From Lactifluus volemus (taxonomy: Eukaryota > Basidiomycota > Agaricomycetes > Russulales > Russulaceae): 64,000 bases of DNA. The position numbers were made by a program, and so were the translations under genes. This document shows positions 10,401-21,311 of this stretch, in pieces; positions within the stretch are counted from its first letter, which is position 1, and each line of letters opens with the position of its first letter. Location: the NCBI GenBank assembly GCA_022376515.1, contig WTXI01000025.1:310001-374000 (forward strand). The letters are read 5' to 3'. The notes under the pieces are model-generated. The model made no database searches. It was given only the letters and a program-made list of their open reading frames with translations, and was not told the origin of the DNA.

Positions 10401-13400
10401 TACCACCCTATGACGAGGAGGGACTCTTCTGTCTCGAAACACACAGCCGCATCCGGACCGGTGGAGTCAGGGGCTGTTGTGGCCCAGTGCTGTCATGTTC
10501 TAGGACTCTTTACCTATTTCTGTTGTTCACGGGGTTCACGGGTTCGAAGGAGAAGAAGAAAACGAAATGGCTATATTGATAAAACCCTACCTCCATTTCC
10601 CCCCCCTCCTTCCAAGCTTCCAAGTTCAGTTGTTATGAAGGCAGCATGACCCATGACGTGGACCAGTCGATGGGCGGGGTTTGCAAGTTTTTGACGATCA
10701 GCACAAGGACAAATCGGAAAGGCGGAAAGGGCGGAAAAACCTCACTGGACTTGTAACTCAACTTCTACGACATTACAACACGTAACCTCTCTGGATCTTT
10801 ACGTCCAAAGCCCCGTGCGCTCGGGCCACACTTGGAAGCACATCATCTGCACAAATTTCGTAAACGTAGTAGTACCTTCCTTTCGGAGCCAGCCAAAAGC
10901 GTTCCCCAAAGGTCTTGTCCCCCCGGGCCCCGATCAGAGAACGCGAAAACAAAAAGCAGGGTCCACAGGCCACATCAACTTGTAGCAGAGTCCATTACGA
11001 ATGCATCGGCGGCGGCGGCAGCTACAAGGACAATTCACGCCCTTGCCCCAGTTACGGACGAGCGGAACCTTGGGTTAGAATAATGCTCGGGACACACACG
11101 TACACACAACATACCCAGTTGTGCGTTCCTGACGGAGAACCGAAACAGCGTTCCTCGGGTTTCGAAAAAAAAAAGGAGGTACTGTACAGGTGGATTGGTG
11201 GCCGGGCTTCAAGTTGTACACCGCCGCGGACGAAGCAAAAAAAAAACTTGCTTCGCATTCGGAACCCTATGGGGGTAATCTCGTTCGGCCTCGGCGGGGT
11301 CGCACTAACCCGTTGGGAGCGCGGCAAGTCATCTAGAAGAACACTGTCGACCTTTCCATTTGAATCTCATGTGATGTGATCCGTTCGCCTCCGAGTCGCT
11401 TCTGACCTTGCCGGTGCGAAGCTGTGACGCTGTAGGCATGGTACAGACACAGGCCTGTGACAGACACAGACACAGACCGAGGACGCGCTCAAGGAAGCAA
11501 ACGTTCGCCGTTCACGCACGCAAGCGTCCAGTGCAAGCCCTAGAACGGAACGAAAGAAAGCAAGCGTGAGGACGGTTCTAACTTTCTGTTTGGTGAATGT
11601 CAGGAAGCAAAGAAGTTAGGGATGGATCACGCGGTATGTACGCACGACATGACGCTCCGAGCACAGCCCGAGTCATCTGAACCGCTTCTCTTTTTGCTCC
11701 CCGCAGGTTAATACATATCCCTTGTAACTTACCACGGTTCGCTCCTCTTCCTTCTTCTTCGTTGTCAAAATAAGAAATTCTATTTGAGCGATTTCTTCAA
11801 GTCTTATGACCGTATAGATCGTGGATCGGCCACTGCTTCGGGCATAAAAAAAAAACAGTGAACTTGCCCTGCATCGTAGTATGGTGTCCCAACGACGTTT
11901 ATCCAGGTTTTCGAGTTGACATGACGCAAGCCCGAAAAATGCTCCAATCTGTTGTCTTGCCTAGCTCTTCATTATTGATTTCTTTTCTTTCTTTCGACAG
12001 TTTCCACAGCGAGCACCGTGAAGGAAATCGTTGGAGCTCTTTTCCAGCTTCTATCGGCGTAAAACGGATTTCCGATGATGTCGGTCGGGAGGTACATCCT
12101 TCTCTTCTCTTCTCTTCGCTTTAGGTGGTCGACTTTTGTCGGATGACCTATCAAAAATCCAAAGCCGAAAGCACGTGTTGTTGTTTTTTTTTCCTGTGCC
12201 GCTGTGTAGGCTGGTAAACCTCATGACACTAAAAGGTCCACAGACTCCACAATCACTTCAGTTCGGGCACTGTCGTGTATCGGAAGCCCCGCGGCCGCCG
12301 CACGCCACATCTCTAGCCGAGTTGGCTTCTTTTTTTTCCTCACACACCGGACGGGGCCACGGGCGCAATGCCATGGTCATTCGAAAAGAAAAACTATAGC
12401 GGGGGTGGTGGAGCGTGCAAAAGTGGAAACCAACAAAAAGTTGCAGAAGAAGCAGCTGACACGCTTGGACGTGGCCGGCGTGACCTATACTCTAAAACGA
12501 AAGTGCACCGCCACGGGTGTACTATATTGGACCTGTGCAACATTTTTTTTTAATTTACGAAAATATAAGATCCGCGGGCGAATTTGAAAATCCTTCCTCC
12601 TCGCCCACACACACAAAGTCATGCAAGGTCAGGGAGAATGTACTTACTACTAGGTGGCCAGAGAGATTGTTGGCTACGTTACCACAAGTTGAGCACGAGG
12701 CTCAGATGAAAAAACTGGGGCTCCAAACTTGAACTAAACACCACATCCACTGTGATTTCCGACGGCGGCCTCCGCATGCCGAGAAACCCTTTTTTTTCTT
12801 TAAAAAAAAGGCCCTTGTTCACCTTTGTTCAAAGGTCACTTGGTGTTGTGCAAATAAGCCGTTTGAACATCTGTTCATTGTTACGTTAAGGTCGCCCATG
12901 TGAGGTGGGTCTCGTGCTCATTCTAAAAACGGTTTCCCCAAACCACGTGTACTTGTATGGACAAGATCCTTCAAGCTTGATCGAATTGACTTGTCACCTC
13001 AATCAGTCGCGATAAGAGAGACCTCTGTTACTGTTGTTCACCTTTCGACTAACTGATGCCCCAACACAACACTAGGCTACTGTTTGCCGAAAACAGATTT
13101 GTGATCTGATAGACTAATGTAACTTACTCAAAATGACGCGCCGCGCCCCAAATCACAGCATGCCCAAGCATGATAAAGGGGAAAAAAAATAGAAAGCTCT
13201 AGTGAACAGAGCCAAAGGGCCCTAAAAGGATACTGCCGAAATCAACGAGGCGTAGCGCTGCGAATTTAGGCTACTGGGTCGCGGTGGGCGTGGATTGTAG
13301 AAGAGACGATGAACGTTGGAATAAAATGAGGGTGTTTCTCCAACTGATCGGGTATGAATAGGGCGAGGGGTAAACGGGGATGAAAAAGAAAAGAACTACA

Positions 13401-13511
13401 ATTGTGTTGGGGGGTTTAATGGGGTTTGGCAAGTGTCTGTTCCAAAGTCCGTCTCTGCATCTGCCCGGCTCCGCTCCAACCAGCGTAGCGGGTCCCTAAC
13501 CCCACCGCTAA
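7479..13511. other. Six-kilobase stretch without a recognisable gene
   Basis: Short open frames only, none with a domain I know or with consistent exon partners. It holds a CTG microsatellite (about 9688-9708), several A/T homopolymers (9980-10025, 11166, 12548, 12790) and CA-rich dinucleotide tracts (11095, 12605). No TIR, LTR or tRNA was recognised. The first few hundred bases are presumably the kinase promoter and 5' UTR. Confidence 0.5.
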
Positions 13512-14390
13512 CTAGGACAAAACAAGGAGCACCGTGCCGAGCAACGCACCAACGACCGTGACGCTAGCAACTTGCCATCGATGACTTGGTGGCGCACCAC
13601 TGGCGAGTTCGAGTCTGGTGGCAGCTTTTGATGCTGGGGATACACTACGTAGTGGTTGTGTGGGGAGCATGACCGGGGATAGGGAATACAGAGTCTGTGG
13701 TTGAATGGGGCTTCCATCAAATTTGTTAAGTTGGAGGACGGGCCCTAAGGTGGGGTCATAGGAAATCTGCCATGACTGGTATAGCTCTGTGTCGTTGTAA
13801 TGCTCGATAAAATCAGAGTTTGCGGCACAGGCGTTCTGGATTTGCTGGAAGCCGTCACCAAACGGGGTCAAGGTTAAGGACCCATTCGCGTTGTAGGTGA
13901 ACGTCCCATGAACCCAGTTCATGACACCAGTGATACAACTTGGTAAAGAACCTGAGGAAATTGCTTGTTAGGGGGGAAAAAAAAAAGGAAAAGTGGCGAA
14001 TCGCAGGGGCGTACCATTGCCGTACATCTGGTATCGTGCAATCTCATAGAATCCGGTTTCTGTACTATAAAGAGCGGACAGCTCAAATTCCGAGCTCTGT
14101 TAAAAAAAAAAAACCAGCGCACAATGAGAAAGATATGCCCGTCGTCTTGGGATAGTTGAAGGTCACGTTTCCGGGGTTTACAAAAGACTGTTCGTATTCT
14201 CATGAGGGGACGAGCGCAGAGAGCAAGCAAACCAAAAAAAAAAACGCACAGTTCCTGTCACAACATTCCTGGCACCCGAACACCATGTGCCACCGATAGG
14301 AGTAACATTATGTGCTGCACCAAGAGTTGTCTGCTGCGCAAGGGCAGAGAAGGGCGACAAGACGAGGAAAGCGAGAAGAACCGGAAGCAT
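13512..14390 (-). CDS. ROT1: ROT1 family ER protein
   Basis: ROT1 proteins are ER-membrane chaperone-like proteins needed for cell-wall glucan synthesis and glycoprotein folding in yeast. Exons 14390-14250, 14187-14123, 14094-14015 and 13951-13512 give 241 residues with all phases matching. Residues 1-18 are a signal peptide. Then come TWCSGARNVVTG, FNYPKTTGISFS, YGNGSLPSCITGVMNWVHGT, the strongly conserved LTLTPFGDGFQQIQ, YNDTELYQSW, LPTQPLR and a C-terminal membrane segment (VTVVGALLGTVLLVL). No frame breaks. Intron 2 is only 28 nt (14122-14095) and consists largely of a T-run, shorter than any normal fungal intron, so the run may be collapsed in the assembly. Confidence 0.92.
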
Positions 14391-14711
14391 AGAAGAGGTG
14401 GAATTCTTTGCTCGAGAAATCCGGTGGAAAGAAAAGAGTGAGGAGGGTGAAGGGGGTGTGTGTTCTGTAGAAGAGCTGGTCGCACAGCAAAGGCGATGGA
14501 ATGGTGGTGGCGAGTGACAAGTTCAGTTTGTTCCTGTTTTGGTACAGACGCGCAGTTACGGTCCGGATGCAAATAGCGGAGCGTAGCAATAGCAACAAAA
14601 CATTCATTTCTCACACCGCTTGTTGCCGCTTTTACACAACAAAAAGGCCCAATACTGTATCGGAACTCCAAAGAAAAAAAAAAAAAGTACGATAGTTACT
14701 ATACACAACTA

Positions 14712-15818
14712 CTAATCCTTCTTCAAATCTCGTTTCAGTACGTATACCCTCTCGCCATCGCCCGCGGAAGGAAGTTCCTGTGGCCGCAAGTTGGTTACCG
14801 CATCAGGTAGGGTCTGTCCTTTTGCGAGAACGATGTACATCTCTAGACCATCACCAACCTGGAATTTCGGTCACTATCGATCTACGGTGGATAAAAGAAG
14901 GAAGCACACCTCGATATGACGCTCCGTTGCACCCGTGAACGAGTCGATCACGATAGAGAGAACATTTGGTAACGGCAAGTGTGCCGGGTGTGACGAGCCC
15001 AGCGCAGGTGTCTGATTCTTGAAGTAAATCTATTCGAAACGAGAACCGGAGTTAACGAGGGGCACGGGAAATACTCGGGGAGAGATCGGGAAGAGGCGGG
15101 TTGCGGGGTGGAGAGGTAATGCCGCGATATTTAAGGGAAATTATTCCGAGACTCGCCTGATTATCGAGGAACGGTTGGACAAGAGATTGTGCGGCTCCCG
15201 CTGCACGACAAGCTTCGCGTTCATAGGATCCCACAGGGTCGAAAGAGTAGACGGCGCCGGTACCTTCATGATGTAAGTGAGCGCCGACTTGGGAAAGGAC
15301 TCGAAAGAAGGATTAAGCTCACCGTCTTCCTCAATACCACCGAGAATGTTGTAAACATAGTAAGGGAAGAAGCGCCGAGCATAAAGCATTGTTTGAATTA
15401 GACGCGCAATTGCACGAAGAGGCATATCCTTTGCATGGGCATGTCTGTACCACTATTGGAATGAAACATTTGAGGTAACTGACCAAAGGAGGGAAGAAAA
15501 GGGAGAATACCTCGAGTCTTTGTTTGACCTTTTTTACAAACATATTACCGTCTGCAGCAAACCCGTTCACGGCGAGCACAGCGCGGTCAGTCCTACGAAA
15601 GGACGGTTCAGCGAGGAACAGAACAGGGTAATGGCGCAATTCAGAACGGACAATCGGAAAACTTTTGGGGCATAACGAGTCTGAATGTTGTAACCGTCGC
15701 TTTGACGAGTATCGCCAGCAATGACGGTAAAGTCAGCACCGGCTATGGCGAGAATTGTACCACCATTTTCAGCATATGGGTTGAACTGCCTCTGTTGTGG
15801 GATTGCGATAGCGGACAT
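14712..15818 (-). CDS. PRE7: 20S proteasome subunit beta-6
   Basis: A non-catalytic beta subunit of the 20S core particle (PSMB1/Pre7 class). Exons 15818-15652, 15592-15511, 15452-15323, 15263-15157, 15029-14910 and 14858-14712 give a 250-residue protein with no frame break. Visible signatures are [80 protein letters not shown] and [10 protein letters not shown]. The usual catalytic N-terminal threonine is replaced by the family's GGT context without processing. Intron 4 (15156-15030, 127 nt) starts with GC (CAG|GCGAGT) and ends with AG. An in-frame upstream ATG at 15833 would add five residues; 15818 gives the normal family N-terminus. Confidence 0.94.
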
Positions 15819-15833
15819 GAGTGGGAAAGACAA

Positions 15834-17831
15834 AGGAATGAGAAATGAGAAATGAGTTGGATGATATACGCGTCATACATTCCAGTTTCCTATTTCCTCT
15901 TACGGACTTTGAATTAGTCAGAGTTACTCCGTCCGAAGACTCACCGTTCCCCGGTTTATCTTATCTCTAAAACAAGGCAGCCGAAACCTTCTTCCCGGCA
16001 TTTGGCCAATCGACGGCTTTTGAGAACGTCAACTCGTTCTGGTCTCAGCTCGCCTCGCTTCTTTTTACGTCGTCCTGCTCCTATTTTGACCACCCTAAGC
16101 CCGGTCGGTCTGGAAGGCTCCACTGGACACGTGACAACTGTCACATTTCACTGAGAATACGTTCTGAGATCGAAATGAGTGACAAGAACGTGTCACTCCC
16201 GGGAGTGACATGGCAACTAATGAGTGCGACTCGCCAATCCATCTCTCTTCCTATCACTCTCGGTCTTACCCTATAGGTCTCTTACCGAACCACCATTCCA
16301 TCTGACTGCCAGCGGTTGCACCCCGGCCGCCTGTTCGTGACATGGTTCTTCATCTGTGATCCGCCTTGTCGCTACAGTACCAAAAAAGGCTGAAATTTAG
16401 AGTGGGTACGTTCAGTCCTGGTACGCATATATCTGCCTCTCTGCGCTCGTCCTCCGCTTCTTCCAACCTGACCACCCATCGAACTCCTTTCCTTCCATAG
16501 TTCCGTCCGGGACCACCCTTCCATTTCTTCGCTTTAGCTTCTCTTGTCTGGTGTCCTCCAGGTTCGTGGCCACTTCGGGTACGGTGGGAAGATGAGAAGC
16601 GGTGGAGAACTGTTCCGAGTTTGGTCACTACCCCTTTTCTGGGCAAAGCCCTCCCCGAGGGTGGCGGCTTTACCCGTACCATGTACTCTATCCAGTCCCT
16701 ATTTCCTCTTTTTCTCGAGGACAAAAAAACTCATCGTCGTCAATGGCAATACGTCCATCTTGTGGGATGTGAATTTAAATAAAAAATAAGCTACGGTATG
16801 CCAAGCCAAGTGGGGTCACCTCAACCCCGAGGGAGAAATCTGAGGCTCCCTCGGTGCCCTCGCTAATAAGCGAGCGTCCATTCCCGAACACAACATCGCT
16901 CCCTCGAAACGGAACTACGCAAATATCCTCCGCAAAGACGATGAGGTAAATAAATTGATACGCCTCAGTTATATAGACTCACTGATCGTGGCACCCAACT
17001 CAAGCGGCTGCCGTGCGCGCGTACAAGTTATGAACTCACAGGACAGCTTTGTTCTGATCAAAATTGTGCCGCGGGCTTCACAAGTCGTTCCATTCCAAAA
17101 CGGCTCGGGCGGAATCAATCTTCAAACAAAGGTTGTCTTTATTTTATTTTATTCAAAACATATTCACCCTTCCCCGCAAGTAATTCGACGGAGAGCTGCC
17201 GATCGCACTGTGACAGCGTTCGTGTCATCCAGGCATTTTTCAAGCGACGTTTTTTTTTTAATTCCAGTTCCAGCCCTTCTACACTAGCCCTGGAATCAAT
17301 CAATCAATACAACAGATCGCTGTGGTAGGGGCCCTCATTAGCCTCGTTCTCCGTAATTTCTCCGAACTTCTGCCTTGTCTCTCCAGAATTATTATCCGAA
17401 GCCACTCCGAGGCTCCGAAGAAACGACGACGACGACGACGACGTACCGGACCACGACAAGAAAGAAAGACAGAGGAACAAGACGGAAAAGAAAAAAGTCG
17501 AGAAGCTTTCCCAACGACACGTAACCGGTCACTGGTAATCTCCGCTTTGCCGATGTTCTTCATTATCCAGAAGCACACCTCCTGGATGGGGTTACTGCAA
17601 CCCATCATCCGTAGTTATATGGCTTTGTTTTCATTACCTGGGTTGCATCAACGCATTAACCAATAGGACTGACGGATTCAAAGTACCGTGTTCCGGATTC
17701 TTTCAGGTCATATCACATTCCTCAGCACACCCCGAACCCATCAGCGGAACCACCTATCGACGGATCGTCCATGGTCTACCAGAATCACTATACTACAATT
17801 GTACTTTGCATCACCATTACGAGTGGTACAT
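15834..17831. other. Two-kilobase gene-free stretch upstream of PRE7
   Basis: No convincing coding exons. It contains the GTGACA/TGTCAC palindrome cluster at 16131-16210 (listed separately) and a CGA trinucleotide run near 17425-17445. Confidence 0.45.
16131..16210. promoter_or_regulatory. Cluster of GTGACA palindromes
   Basis: Five GTGACA/TGTCAC half-sites in 80 bp: 16131-16136, 16139-16144, 16179-16184, 16191-16196 and 16205-16210. The last two lie in a perfect 20-bp palindrome, TGTCACTCCCGGGAGTGACA (16191-16210). The first pair forms GTGACA-AC-TGTCAC, and an E-box CACGTG overlaps at 16128-16133. It lies 310-390 bp upstream of the PRE7 start, a plausible distance for an upstream activating region. 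The binding factor is unknown. Confidence 0.4.
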
Positions 17832-19424
17832 TCATTCATCGTCCCCCCCGACGAACCGCGCGATCACGTCCGGTGGCAGGGGGTCCTTCCTATCGTCATT
17901 CCGTTCATACACACACAGCCTTCCGCCCTCGCACACCAAGCTGAAACTGCCCGCGGGACCGGGTCCTCGAGAAATGGCGAGCCCCTGCAGGTCCTCGAGC
18001 ACTTCCGCGAGCTGCACCAACTGCACTGCGGTCTCCTTGCGCTGTGCGGGGAGATCGGGTGTCGTACCCGTGCCCGTGCCCGCACCTGGGCTGCCGTCGT
18101 CGTCATCGTCGTCGCATCATCATCATCGTCGTTGTCGACTCGCCATTCTCGCAACTCCTTGAACGTGCCGCGCTCGTGAATGCCCAGACACAGAATGGGC
18201 GTCTGAGAGAGGACGAGTTGCGGGTATTGCTCGTTCCAGTCGAGCTGGTCGACAAAGAATGTCGAGCGAGAGGTCACCTCAACCAGCGTGTCTTGCGGGA
18301 CTTGCCTGCCGGCACGGACGACCTTGATCGGCGTTGTCTCTTTCGTCGTAGAGGCAGGAGAACTCGACAGGTTGATGTCGCCAAGCGCGTCCGCCAAATC
18401 ATCAACTGATGCCTCCGCGGGCGCCTTCTTCTCAGAGTGCTTCGCGTCAGAAGTCGCGGCTTCCGATGGGTCATCATCGTCCGTAGGTGGCGAACACGCG
18501 TCGACTTCGAAACGGACAATCATTTTCACACCGCACATGTCCTATCACATCCCAAATTTTTTTAGGGAAAGTTCTTCTGTTGATGCAAAGCAAAACGCAC
18601 GTATGTGATGGTACGATGATGGCCGCTGCGTGGACATCCAGGCGCCGGGCGTGTCACTGCATCTTCAAAGGCGAAGCCATAGGTGCGTCCGGTGGGCGGA
18701 TCGCGCAGACGGCTCTCCCATCGGCTCAGCAAGATCGTCTTGGTCCCCAGGAGGTTGACGTCGATCCGAAAGTCGCGGACCTCTCTTCCCAGCGACGGAC
18801 TGAGCCAACGCAGGAGCTTGCGCAAGCCGTTGCGGTCCGTAATCACGTCTACCTCTGGCCATTTGACCGTCGCCTTTTTGCCGTGTATGGTGTCGTGTGC
18901 GGCGAAGAGGGGGAGCATGGGGTATTCGGACAAACGTTCGGTGTTTTGATCGACAAAGTTGGAGCCGTCGTCCGGTTTCAATGTGAACGGGACGTTGCGC
19001 CCAGTCCACAGTGCGGGTGAACCTGCAGGGATGGAACACATTTCAAAAAAAAAGGAAAGAAAGGGAGGGGGTGGGGAACTCCTCAAACCTGGAACTGCGA
19101 TCGTTGGATCCTCCGTGTTGACCCAGTTGTAGGATGAAATATATTTCACATTTTCTATCGGGATACCTTTGGGTGCCGTGAGACGCGGTGGAACTGCGAT
19201 CGTCTCGATGATCGTGGAGGTATCTAACCCTTCTTTGATGTCTGCTTCGGGAGCAAAGCCAAGAGGTCTGGCCCGAGCACCGGCAGCACCTCTCGCCCCA
19301 CCACGAAAGCCGGAGCCACCGCGGACGTAATACCTGTTGCCCAATCTGGTCTGAAGTTGCCATTACCGCGTCGGAAACCGCGAGCAGAGGGACCTCGAGT
19401 GGATTGGTCAAACCTGGACGCCAT
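17832..19424 (-). CDS. Conserved fungal protein of unknown function, paralogue 1
   Basis: Exons about 19424-19089, 19022-18601 and 18541-17832; introns 19088-19023 and 18600-18542. The N-terminus is rich in RGG/GFRGG-type sequence, then come YISSYNWVNTEDPTI, ITDRNGLRKLLRWL, FRIDVNLLGTKTILLSRWE, TRPAPGCPRSGHHR and KMIVRFEVDAC. A VRAG...EVTSRS segment and the C-terminal GPAGSFSLVCEGG follow. Such proteins are widespread in fungi and, from memory, are sometimes auto-labelled geranylgeranyl pyrophosphate synthetase. I see no DDxxD prenyl-synthase motif, so I do not adopt that label. Frame breaks lie near 19375 and at about 18115, inside a GAT/GAC repeat. A close paralogue sits at 24453-25935 in the same orientation. 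Confidence 0.7.
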
Positions 19425-19851
19425 GGGATAAGAAATTGTGGAACAGATTCAAGGGAAGGGGGGCCATTTTATATGTTGCGCGCGCGCGTGTGTGTACTGT
19501 GCGTAGCAACATTTTGACGGCGTCTGAGAATTAGTTATTGCGATTGTGACCAAAATGCGTAGTCGGATGGACCTTTTTGCGCATCTAAGACGGCGTTTAG
19601 CTGCGCGCGCAGGAACCAAAAAAAAACGAGGAGAGCGCAGGAGGATCTCGTGGAGAATAACTAGTCATTGATTAGTGGACAAACTTCAAATACGCTTCGC
19701 TGCGCCGTAGTAGTACACGGCGTAGTACACATCCAACTTGGCCTGGCTACGACTACAGCATTCTAGCCATCGACCCCAGGAAGAAGAAAGGATTGCGTCG
19801 ATCAGGAGGCATTATCATAGACAATATCGCGCACAGTTTTTACAATCTGCT
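19425..19851. other. Intergenic with short CG/TG repeat
   Basis: About 430 bp between the paralogue 1 start and the SSR4 stop. It includes an alternating CGCGCG/TGTGTG tract near 19479-19497 and no coding signal. Confidence 0.45.
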
Positions 19852-21225
19852 TTAAGTAACGATCACGCTCGGTACAGTCCCAGCCTCGTCGATAATACTC
19901 ATCTCCACATTTTCTTCCATCTCTCGCATCGCACGTCGCGCCGCAGACTTGGCTCGAAGTTCCTCGACTTCTTTGGTCAGTTTTTCCTGCAAACAAACAA
20001 AAAAAGACAGGTCAGTAGTTGACGAGCGCGGGTTGCAAAACGCACTACGCGAGTTTCCAATTCGGCCTTGTCGTAAATGGAATATGGCGCTGAGGGCTTT
20101 GGCGGGTGTTTATCACCTGTAGAAAATGCAATTTAGCTGAGCGAGCAGCGCTTTGAAGGGGAGGTAGGTTATGGACTGACCAAAGGCCGCGTGTGTGAAC
20201 ACCTCGTTCATGAGCTCGTGATTTCGCCTGTAGCGCGTCAGCGCGAGCGTCCGAGTCGAGATATGTTCCAGCTCGTCCGCCGAGTCTTCCTCATCAAGCC
20301 GTTGCGGGGGCGGCTGCGGCTGCCTCTGATAGAACGACAATATGTTTTTTCTTTGCGCGTTCAGAGCAAAGGTGAACGCACCTGACTGGGGTTCATGCTA
20401 GCGCTACGCTCGCGTTGACTGCGGCGCTCGAGCGCTTCCATCTCGCGGTTTTGCTGGGCCAACATCGCCTGTGCGTCTGGTCGCCCACCCACACCCACAC
20501 CTACGTTCGGCGGCATGCCCCCGACGGAACCTGCAGCGGGAACGCGCTGCCCTTGCCTCTCGCCGAGAACAAAAAAGGCTTGTTCATTGTGTGGCCGCAG
20601 TGGATATTGCCTGATTGGCTGAGCTTGCAGAGGAGGTGGGACGGCTAAAAGTTACAAAGGTGTGAATGAGGGCTTTGGTATGAGAAAACGAGGAAGGAAG
20701 AACTGACGTATCGACTGCCCGCGAGAGTAGTGAACGAGGACGAGGTAGGGGTGTCCTCCTTTGACGAGACGGTACCGCCGGCGGATGCGCGCAGCGCCGA
20801 TCTCCCCTGAGAGTGGTACAAAACCATGACGTGTCTCGAGGACTTCAAGTTCCTATCGAAACACGTTAATGTATATGAATGCAGAGACACCAAGTGTCAC
20901 GTACGCGTCCGCCTTGAACAGGGATCGAATAACGTTGCTCGTGTTCCAGATACCGAATGCCATCTGGTGGGAATGGAACGTTACCTGGTATAAAGAGGAG
21001 AAATATTTGACCATCTATATAAAAGTCAGGATTGGGGGGTAACACAACAGAAGGTATGGGTGCACCTAGTGGTTTGTCGACGTAGCTTGGTTGAAAGGCA
21101 ATTTGGGTGGCAAGGCCGACAGCACGAGAGAGCATCTGAACAGCGGCTTCATGGGTGAGTGTTGGATGTGGGGGTAAGTTTTCTGGAAAGCGGAGACAGA
21201 GTCCCTCAGCTTGTAGATTGGACAT
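19852..21225 (-). CDS. SSR4: SWI/SNF-RSC chromatin-remodelling subunit Ssr4-like
   Basis: Ssr4 is a fungal accessory subunit of SWI/SNF and RSC remodellers in the nucleus. Exons 21225-20905, 20852-20708, 20644-20382, 20325-20181, 20116-20049 and 19986-19852 join in phase without a break. The conserved N-terminal domain shows LRFPENLPPHP, the YVDKP loop, GQIFLLFIP, PPDGIRYLEHEQR and, across intron 1, GGRELEVLETRHGFVPL, followed by RIRRRYRLVKGGHPYLVLVHYSRG. The middle is Pro/Gln/Gly-rich (PPPLQAQP, VGVGVGG). The C-terminus is charged and helical (EKLTKEVEELRAKSAARRAM), probably coiled coil. Its start lies 86 bp from the divergent F-box start. Confidence 0.9.
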
Positions 21226-21311
21226 GGTTGAGTGCTCTGGGTATTACATAATTGAGCATACTGCTTAAGACGTATGATCAACAACCACTCAAAGATGCGA
21301 ACACATAACAT
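21226..21311. promoter_or_regulatory. Shared promoter region SSR4/F-box
   Basis: Only 86 bp lie between the two divergent start codons (21225 minus, 21312 plus), so at least one promoter must overlap the other gene's leader. No TATA box is obvious. Confidence 0.5.
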
